Assembly: GCA_005518185.1 (NCBI GenBank)
Contig: RKSN01000003.1
Coordinates: forward strand, 496,001-560,000
Direction of reading: 5' to 3'
Source of the DNA: Chakrabartia godavariana
GTDB taxonomy: Bacteria; Pseudomonadota; Alphaproteobacteria; Sphingomonadales; Sphingomonadaceae
Length of the DNA: 64,000 nucleotides
Both the position numbers and the translations under genes were made by a program. Positions 59,182-64,000 of the stretch are shown piece after piece. The stretch's first letter is position 1; each line of letters starts with the position of its first letter. The notes beneath the pieces are model-generated. The model was not told where the DNA came from, ran no database searches, and saw only the letters and a program-made list of their open reading frames with translations.

Positions 59182-59471
59182 GCGGCGCCAACCCCGCGCG
59201 CGGCGAAGCGATGGTGGCCGGTCACGTCCTGCGCCCGACCTTTGCCGCACTTGTCGCCGCCGAGGCCGAACTCGGTCCGCTCTTCGCGCTGGTCGAGCGC
59301 GCGGCGGACGGGCGGCTGGCGCTTGCCGAGATGGTGGCGCTCTTCTGGCATTGCCGCGTGCAGGAGGATCTGCGGCGCGAGGTGCTGGCCGAGGCCGTAG
59401 TGCAGGGTGGCCTTGCTGCCGCCACGCCGGCGCTGCGCACCCTGCTCGGCCAGATCCTGCAAGGGCAATGA
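59178..59471 (+). CDS. GTA gp10, tail assembly chaperone-like
   Basis: 97 residues from a GTG at 59178. GTA gp10 family: HVLRPTFAALVAAEAELGPLF, LALAEMVALFWHC. Probably a tape-measure chaperone, by position between tail tube and tape measure genes. Overlaps the following small gene (ATGA). Confidence 0.87.
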   Translation: MSGANPARGEAMVAGHVLRPTFAALVAAEAELGPLFALVERAADGRLALAEMVALFWHCRVQEDLRREVLAEAVVQGGLAAATPALRTLLGQILQGQ

Positions 59472-59656
59472 CGTTCGAGGCGGCCTCCGCCCGGCTGGCG
59501 GGGCTGGCCGGAGCCGTGCTCGGCTGGCCACCGGAGACCTTCTGGACGGCCACCCCGGCGGAGCTGGCCACCATATTCACCGCCCTCTGCCCCGCCCCCG
59601 ACACGGCGGGATCGGCGGAGCTCGCGCGACTGAAGGAGATGTATCCCGATGGATGA
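59468..59656 (+). CDS. GTA gp10.1, phage tail assembly chaperone
   Basis: 62 residues from the ATG at 59468. ARLAGLAGAVLGWPPETFWTATPAELATIF is typical of the short tail assembly chaperone family, and the end is LKEMYPDG. Together with gp10 it may mirror the G/GT chaperone pair of other siphoviruses; no slippery site was looked for in detail. Overlaps gp11 by eight bases. Confidence 0.82.
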   Translation: MTFEAASARLAGLAGAVLGWPPETFWTATPAELATIFTALCPAPDTAGSAELARLKEMYPDG

Positions 59657-60215
59657 GGAAATCGAACGGCTGGTCGTCGCCGTGCGCGCGGACACGCAAG
59701 GCTTTGCCCGCGACGTGGCCGAAATGCGCGGCACGCTGACCGGGCCCTTTGGCGATGGTGTGGAGCGTGCGGGGCGGATGCTCGAAGGCACGCTGGTCCG
59801 CGCGCTGCGGACCGGCAAGCTCGGCTTCGAGGATCTGAAACGCGTGGCGCTTTCTGTCCTTTCGGAGATTGCGGCGAACACGCTGCGCACCGGTCTTGGG
59901 ACGATCGGAGGCGGTGCAGGCGGCGGCCTGCTCGGCCTCGGCACGACGCTTATTGGGTCGCTCCTGGGCCTGCCGGGCCGGGCCACCGGCGGACCCGTGG
60001 CGCCGGGGCGGGGCTATCTTGTGGGCGAACGCGGGCCCGAAGTCTTTGTCCCGACCGCGAGCGGACAGATCACCACCCCCGGCCCCGCCGGGGCACGCGA
60101 TGTGCGCGTGTCGATCAACGTGAACGCACCGGCGGGTGCGGCCCCCGACATGCTGGCGCGCTCAAGCCGCCAGATCGCCCGCGCGGTCCGCAACGCGATG
60201 CGCGACGGCAACTGA
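59649..60215 (+). CDS. GTA gp11, short tail tape measure protein
   Basis: 188 residues, very short for a tape measure but usual for GTAs. The N-terminal LVVAVRADTQGFARDVAEMR is the tape-measure start, the centre has a Gly-rich membrane-active stretch (GTIGGGAGGGLLGLGTTLIG), and GEAGPE-like GERGPEVFVPTASG near the C-terminus is a widespread tape-measure end motif. It sets tail length and may help DNA pass the inner membrane. Confidence 0.88.
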   Translation: MDEEIERLVVAVRADTQGFARDVAEMRGTLTGPFGDGVERAGRMLEGTLVRALRTGKLGFEDLKRVALSVLSEIAANTLRTGLGTIGGGAGGGLLGLGTTLIGSLLGLPGRATGGPVAPGRGYLVGERGPEVFVPTASGQITTPGPAGARDVRVSINVNAPAGAAPDMLARSSRQIARAVRNAMRDGN

Positions 60216-60216
60216 C

Positions 60217-62517
60217 ATGGCCTTCTGGTTTGCGACGCCCGGCGATGCGCAGCAGCACGCCCCGCTCAAGCGGTTTGATCCCGCCTATTGGACGGTCAAT
60301 TTCCCGCGCCCGATGATGGCCTCGGTCGTGACCCAAGGCGATCATGGCCTGCGCGTCGATGCCGCCTTCTACCGCGCCAATGATCTGGCGGGTCTGATCT
60401 GGGCGTCGGAGGATAGGGCGGACCATCCGCTCCTCGCCTATGAAACCAGCCGCGACTATCGCGGACTGACCCTGTCATTCCGCTGGCGGTCGGCGGGGGT
60501 GCTGCCGCTCGACGCCGTGAATGGGCCGACGCTCACCATTGAGGGCCGCGATGCCGCAGGCATACCGCGCGCCTGGTATGTCCGGCTGTGGAACTATGCG
60601 CAGGGTACGCCCGAGGACGCGACCGTGACGCTCGACTTCGATGCGCTGGCCGGGGGTTTTGTCCTCCCGGCGGAGGCCGACCCGGTCTGGGCGGGGGACA
60701 TTGACCGGCTGTTCGTCTCGATGGTGCCGCAGGGCTACACCGGCGTTGACGCGCCGCTGGTTGCGCCCGTGGAGGGCTGGGTCGAGCTGGATGGTCTGGT
60801 CTGCGACGGCGCTGCGTCGGTCCTGCAGCTGGGTGACGTCATGGTGCCGCCGCATGGTCGCGCCATCGCGACCGGCTATGATGACAGCTATCACCTGACG
60901 CCCGAGCGGCTGCTGCGCAACGCGCTGCACCTCGGCTATCGCGGATCGATCAACCATTATGTGGGGATGAGCCATTATTTCCGGCTCGACACCGGCGGCC
61001 TTGTCACGCGGACGGGCGGGCCCCTCAACGCCCCGTGCGCGCGCTGGCATGCCGATTTTCTGGCGCGCGCCAAGGCGCTGGACCTGTCGGTCATCCTGTC
61101 GCTGTCCTACGAACTTCTGGCCGCGCATTGTCCGGACGCGTGGCAGCAGCGGGCCTATGACGGGGCACCGGCACGGACCGGCTGGGTGCCGCCGTCGGCG
61201 CTGCTCTCCCCCGCGCATGGTGACGCCATGGCCTATCTTCAGGCAGTCGCGCGCGCCTTTGTCGGGCTTGCCGTTGTCGCCGGGCAGGCGCCCCGCTTTC
61301 AGGTGGGGGAACCCTGGTGGTGGGTCATGCCCGACGGGCGCATCTGCCTTTATGATGCGGCGGCGAAGGCGGCCCTTGGCGGCAATCCGGTCGAGATCGC
61401 GAGCGTCCGCAGCGCGACGCTGACCGCACCGCAAAAGGCGCTGCTCGATGCGGCGGGAGAACTGCTGGCGGCCTCCACACAGGCGCTGGTCGCAGCGGTG
61501 CGCGCCGACCATCCGGCGTGCGAGCGGCTGATCCTCGTCTATCTGCCGACCGTGCTTGATGCCGCCGCGCCCGACCTTGTCCGCGCCAATGTGCCCACCG
61601 GCTGGGCGGCGCCTGCCTTCGATATCCTCCAGCTGGAGGACTATGATTGGGTCACTGCGGGCCAGACCGAGGCGAGCCGCCGGGGCGCAGCGGCGATGGT
61701 GGCGCGGCTCGGCTATCCGGCAGCGCAGCGCCACTACCTCGCCGGTTTCGTGCTTTCCCCCGCCGACCGCCTTCACTGGCGTGCCATCGATGACGCGGCC
61801 GACGCGCACGACGCGGCGGAGACCTTCATCTGGGCCCTCCCGCAGGTGATGCGCGACGGCTTCACCCATTTCAGGATCGGAGACGCACCCATGGATGCCT
61901 TTGACGATGTCGACTTCCCGCTGGCGATCGGCCTCGGCGCCGAAGTGTCACCCACCTTCTCGACGGCGGTCGTGACCACGGCCTCTGGCCATGAGCAGCG
62001 CAACGCCGCCTGGGCGAGCGGGCGGCTGCGGTTCGATGCCGGGCCGGGCGTCCGCTCCGAAGCCGATGTGCAGACACTCCTTGCCTTTTTCCGCGCCCGG
62101 CGTGGCGCGGCCAAGGCCTTCCGCTTCCGCGACCCGCTCGACCACAGCTCCAACGCGATGACAGGCCCGCCGACGCCGGGCGATGTCGTGCTGGGCGAGG
62201 GCGATGGCGCACGCGTCCGCTTCGACCTCGTCAAGCTTTATGGCGAGGGCGACGATGCGGAGGTGCGGCCGATCACGCGGCCGGTGTCGGGGTCGATCCG
62301 CGTTGCGCTGGGCGGGGCCGAACAGGTCACGGGCTGGCGCTTTGCGGACGGGGCGATCCTGTTTGACGGCGCCCCCGCAGCAGGCGTCTCCGTCACGGCG
62401 GGCTTTCTGTTCGATGTCCCCGTCCGCTTTGAGGCCGACCGGCTCGACATTGCGGGCCATCGCCCCGAAGCGGGAGACGTGCCGCACGTCCCGCTGATCG
62501 AGGTGCGCGAGGGATGA
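60217..62517 (+). CDS. GTA gp12, DUF2460 distal tail protein with large N-terminal extension
   Basis: 766 residues from the ATG at 60217. The C-terminal 200 or so residues are the DUF2460 (gp12) domain: DDVDFPLAIGLGAEVSPTFST, FDAGPGVRSEADVQTLLAFF and AKAFRFRDPLDHSS. The preceding 550 residues are extra compared with R. capsulatus gp12 (about 210 residues). They comprise a beta-rich part (1-200) and a probable TIM-barrel-like part (about 205-545) with HYVGMSHYFRLD, LSVILSLSYELLA, QVGEPWWW and FDILQLEDYDW. This layout recalls glycoside hydrolase-like folds; catalytic acids are not proven. Overlaps gp13 by four bases. Confidence 0.88.
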   Translation: MAFWFATPGDAQQHAPLKRFDPAYWTVNFPRPMMASVVTQGDHGLRVDAAFYRANDLAGLIWASEDRADHPLLAYETSRDYRGLTLSFRWRSAGVLPLDAVNGPTLTIEGRDAAGIPRAWYVRLWNYAQGTPEDATVTLDFDALAGGFVLPAEADPVWAGDIDRLFVSMVPQGYTGVDAPLVAPVEGWVELDGLVCDGAASVLQLGDVMVPPHGRAIATGYDDSYHLTPERLLRNALHLGYRGSINHYVGMSHYFRLDTGGLVTRTGGPLNAPCARWHADFLARAKALDLSVILSLSYELLAAHCPDAWQQRAYDGAPARTGWVPPSALLSPAHGDAMAYLQAVARAFVGLAVVAGQAPRFQVGEPWWWVMPDGRICLYDAAAKAALGGNPVEIASVRSATLTAPQKALLDAAGELLAASTQALVAAVRADHPACERLILVYLPTVLDAAAPDLVRANVPTGWAAPAFDILQLEDYDWVTAGQTEASRRGAAAMVARLGYPAAQRHYLAGFVLSPADRLHWRAIDDAADAHDAAETFIWALPQVMRDGFTHFRIGDAPMDAFDDVDFPLAIGLGAEVSPTFSTAVVTTASGHEQRNAAWASGRLRFDAGPGVRSEADVQTLLAFFRARRGAAKAFRFRDPLDHSSNAMTGPPTPGDVVLGEGDGARVRFDLVKLYGEGDDAEVRPITRPVSGSIRVALGGAEQVTGWRFADGAILFDGAPAAGVSVTAGFLFDVPVRFEADRLDIAGHRPEAGDVPHVPLIEVREG

Positions 62518-63317
62518 GCTGGTTCCAATCCGAGCTGACCACGCTCACCTTCTGCTGGCGGCTTGACCGACGCGATGGTGTGACGGTCGGCCTCACCAGC
62601 CATGATCGCGACCTCTGGTTTCGCGACCTGCGCCATCATGCCGCGCCCGGCATGGTCCCGTCCGCCATCGAGACGCACCGCGACATGATAGCCGCGAGCG
62701 TGGACCTGGAAGGCGCGGTCACCTCCGCGCTGCTGACCGAGGCGGACCTCGCCGCCGGCCTGTGGGATGCGGCGCGTCTGACGCTCCATGCCGTCAACTG
62801 GCAGGCGCCGGACATCGCACCGGTCTTTCTCGTGCGCGGGCAATTGGGCGCGGTCGAGTCTGCCGGGACCAGCTTTGCGGTCGAACTGTCGGGTGTGCTT
62901 GCCGCGCTCGATCAGCCGGTGAGCGAGGTCACGACGCCGCAATGTCGCGCCGCGCTGGGCGATGCGCGCTGCCGGGTCGATCTGCGCGGCCGCCGGGCCA
63001 TGGCGCGCATCGTCGCGGTCGATGGCCACACGGTGCAACTGGATACGACCTTTTCCGACGGGCGCTTCGCCCTTGGGCAGCTGCGCATGTTGACCGGACC
63101 GCGCGCCGGGCAGACGCTGCCGGTGCTGGGGCAGGACGGGGACTGCATCACGCTGGCCGATGCCATTGCGGACGCGATGGTCGGGGTGCGCGTCGACCTT
63201 CTGGAGGGCTGCGACCGGACGCTGACGGCCTGCACCGCGCGCTTTGGCAATGCCATCAACTTTCAGGGCGAACCGCATCTGCCCGGCAATGACCTGCTGA
63301 CGCGCTATGGCAGCTGA
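62514..63317 (+). CDS. GTA gp13, tail hub protein (DUF2163)
   Basis: 267 residues. The N-terminus (LTTLTFCWRLDRRDGVTVGLTSHDRDL) and the C-terminal Cys set (QCRAALGDARC and CDRTLTACTARF, then NAINFQGEPHLPGNDLL) are diagnostic of the phage BR0599/DUF2163 family. The Cys spacing resembles lambda gpL, which binds an iron-sulfur cluster; metal binding here is inference. Forms the baseplate hub. Overlaps gp14 by 11 bases. Confidence 0.92.
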   Translation: MSWFQSELTTLTFCWRLDRRDGVTVGLTSHDRDLWFRDLRHHAAPGMVPSAIETHRDMIAASVDLEGAVTSALLTEADLAAGLWDAARLTLHAVNWQAPDIAPVFLVRGQLGAVESAGTSFAVELSGVLAALDQPVSEVTTPQCRAALGDARCRVDLRGRRAMARIVAVDGHTVQLDTTFSDGRFALGQLRMLTGPRAGQTLPVLGQDGDCITLADAIADAMVGVRVDLLEGCDRTLTACTARFGNAINFQGEPHLPGNDLLTRYGS

Positions 63318-63699
63318 TCCCGACACGATCATCGCCCGCGCCCGCGCCTGTCTGGGCGTGCCCTTCCGGCTGCAGGGCCGCGACCGGTGGGGCCTCGACT
63401 GCGTGGGTCTTATCGCTACCGCCTATGAACTTCGGGAAAGCGCACCCCGCGCCTATCGCCTGCGCGGAACGACGGAGGGCACCGCGCAGGCGCTGCTGGC
63501 GGCACATTTTCGCGCGCGGTCCGGCTTGAGGCCGGAGGCCGGAGACGTCCTCCTGCTCCGGTCGGGGCCCGCGCAACTCCATCTCGGGCTCTGGGCGGGC
63601 GCGGGGATGGTTCACGCCCATGCCGGCCTGCGGCGCGTCGTGGAGACGCCCGGCCTGCCGGACGGGATCATCGGCATCTGGTATCTGGGGGAACGCTGA
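63307..63699 (+). CDS. GTA gp14, NlpC/P60 cell-wall peptidase
   Basis: 130 residues. NlpC/P60 fold: GVPFRLQGRDRWGLDCVGLI with catalytic Cys32, and the His in AGAGMVHAHAG. It cleaves peptidoglycan peptides so the tail can reach the inner membrane of the recipient. Short two-base gap before gp15. Confidence 0.93.
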   Translation: MAADPDTIIARARACLGVPFRLQGRDRWGLDCVGLIATAYELRESAPRAYRLRGTTEGTAQALLAAHFRARSGLRPEAGDVLLLRSGPAQLHLGLWAGAGMVHAHAGLRRVVETPGLPDGIIGIWYLGER

Positions 63700-63701
63700 C
63701 C

Positions 63702-64000
63702 ATGGCGACACTTTTGCTCACGGCGGTGGGATCGGCCATCGCTGGACCCTTGGGTGGCGCGGTCGGCGCGCTGGCCGGGCAGCGGGTCGATCAGGCGCTG
63801 TTTTCCCCCGGCGGGCGCAGCGGGGCACGGCTTGCGGATCTGTCGGTTCAGTCCTCCAGCTATGGCAGCAGCATCCCCCGCCTGTTCGGACATACGCGCG
63901 TGGCGGGCACCGTGATCTGGGCGACCGATCTGCGGGAAGAGCGGACGCGCGTCTCGCAGGGCAAGGGGCGGCCCAAGGCCACGGTCTACAGCTATTCCGC
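63702..64000 (+). CDS. GTA gp15, baseplate megatron / host-specificity protein (5' part only)
   Basis: 99 residues visible; the frame runs off the right edge. The start MATLLLTAVGSAIAGPLGGA, ALAGQRVDQALFSPGG, LADLSVQSSSYGSSIPRLFG and RVAGTVIWATDL match the N-terminus of RcGTA gp15 and related tail-tip proteins, normally over 1200 residues. Its receptor-binding parts lie beyond the window. Confidence 0.92.
   Translation, partial: MATLLLTAVGSAIAGPLGGAVGALAGQRVDQALFSPGGRSGARLADLSVQSSSYGSSIPRLFGHTRVAGTVIWATDLREERTRVSQGKGRPKATVYSYS

Larger units (their letters stand above)
50535..64000 (+). mobile_element. RcGTA-like gene transfer agent structural cluster (continues beyond the window)
   Basis: Twenty + strand genes in the order of the Rhodobacter capsulatus GTA (g1-g15), most overlapping by a few bases. 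There is no integrase, lysis or replication gene, as expected for a domesticated element rather than a prophage. Differences from the R. capsulatus layout are two head-spike genes after the capsid gene, a 64-residue ORF before gp8 and an enlarged gp12. GTAs package random host DNA and deliver it to related cells. All visible genes look intact. Confidence 0.93.

Noticed and set aside
50535-64000. Interpretation as an intact or defective prophage
   Set aside because: No integrase, replication, lysis or repressor genes adjoin the cluster, and the gene order and families match RcGTA closely, so a gene transfer agent is the better call.

Overview
The window is high-GC chromosomal DNA of an alphaproteobacterium, most likely a member of the Sphingomonadales. 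Pointers are the PEPxxWA-type C-terminal sorting signal, the class I lysyl-tRNA synthetase, the rpmF-plsX-fabH-ihfA-merR operon, the serC/serA/hisZ/purA block, several families of intergenic palindromes, and a gene transfer agent (GTA) structural cluster at the right end. I see no rRNA, tRNA or CRISPR array.

Layout. 1-8.2 kb: the end of a membrane-anchored EAL phosphodiesterase, queF, sseA, metC, an exported MsrB/MsrA pair, mscL, a LemA-TPM-TPM operon and a NUDIX hydrolase. 8.3-14.9 kb: a complex I accessory subunit, HrpB helicase, a zinc-type CDF transporter, polyprenyl diphosphate synthase, chorismate mutase and a DnaJ-class chaperone. 14.9-15.8 kb: a less GC-rich two-gene insertion (HNH endonuclease and a 109-residue protein). 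16-24.6 kb: YihY/FabI, AroC, an MFS transporter, a methyltransferase, PurA, a secreted hydrolase and HisZ. 24.7-34.7 kb: SerA, SerC with a structured leader, a PEP-CTERM protein, TamB and TamA. 34.8-36.6 kb: a small regulatory locus with an S24 (LexA/CI-like) repressor, a divergent Cro-like small protein and a strong palindromic operator. 36.7-45.9 kb: an amidohydrolase, a prolyl-4-hydroxylase-like oxygenase, a possible small RNA with a textbook terminator, a DUF885 peptidase-like protein, LysRS, DinG and SixA. 45.9-50.1 kb: the rpmF operon (ribosome, phospholipid and fatty acid synthesis, IHF), a MAPEG protein and a flavodoxin-like protein.

50.5-64 kb holds a nearly complete RcGTA-like cluster, all on the + strand with tightly overlapping genes: small and large terminase, portal, a small membrane ORF, prohead protease, major capsid protein, head-spike base, spike fibre with an intact SGNH esterase triad, gp6, gp7, a 64-residue ORF, gp8, gp9, gp10, gp10.1, a short tape measure, a greatly enlarged gp12, gp13, gp14 and the start of gp15. 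Three things stand out: the two head-spike genes lie inside the main cluster directly after the capsid gene, gp12 carries a roughly 550-residue N-terminal extension, and the terminase genes are bracketed by inverted copies of a 95-bp palindromic element.

The GTA promoter region contains a TAGG..AAAAAT..CCT palindrome next to a TTGACA box. It closely resembles the operator in front of the S24 repressor 14 kb away. A direct repressor-GTA link is therefore the most testable new hypothesis here; it is inference from sequence only.
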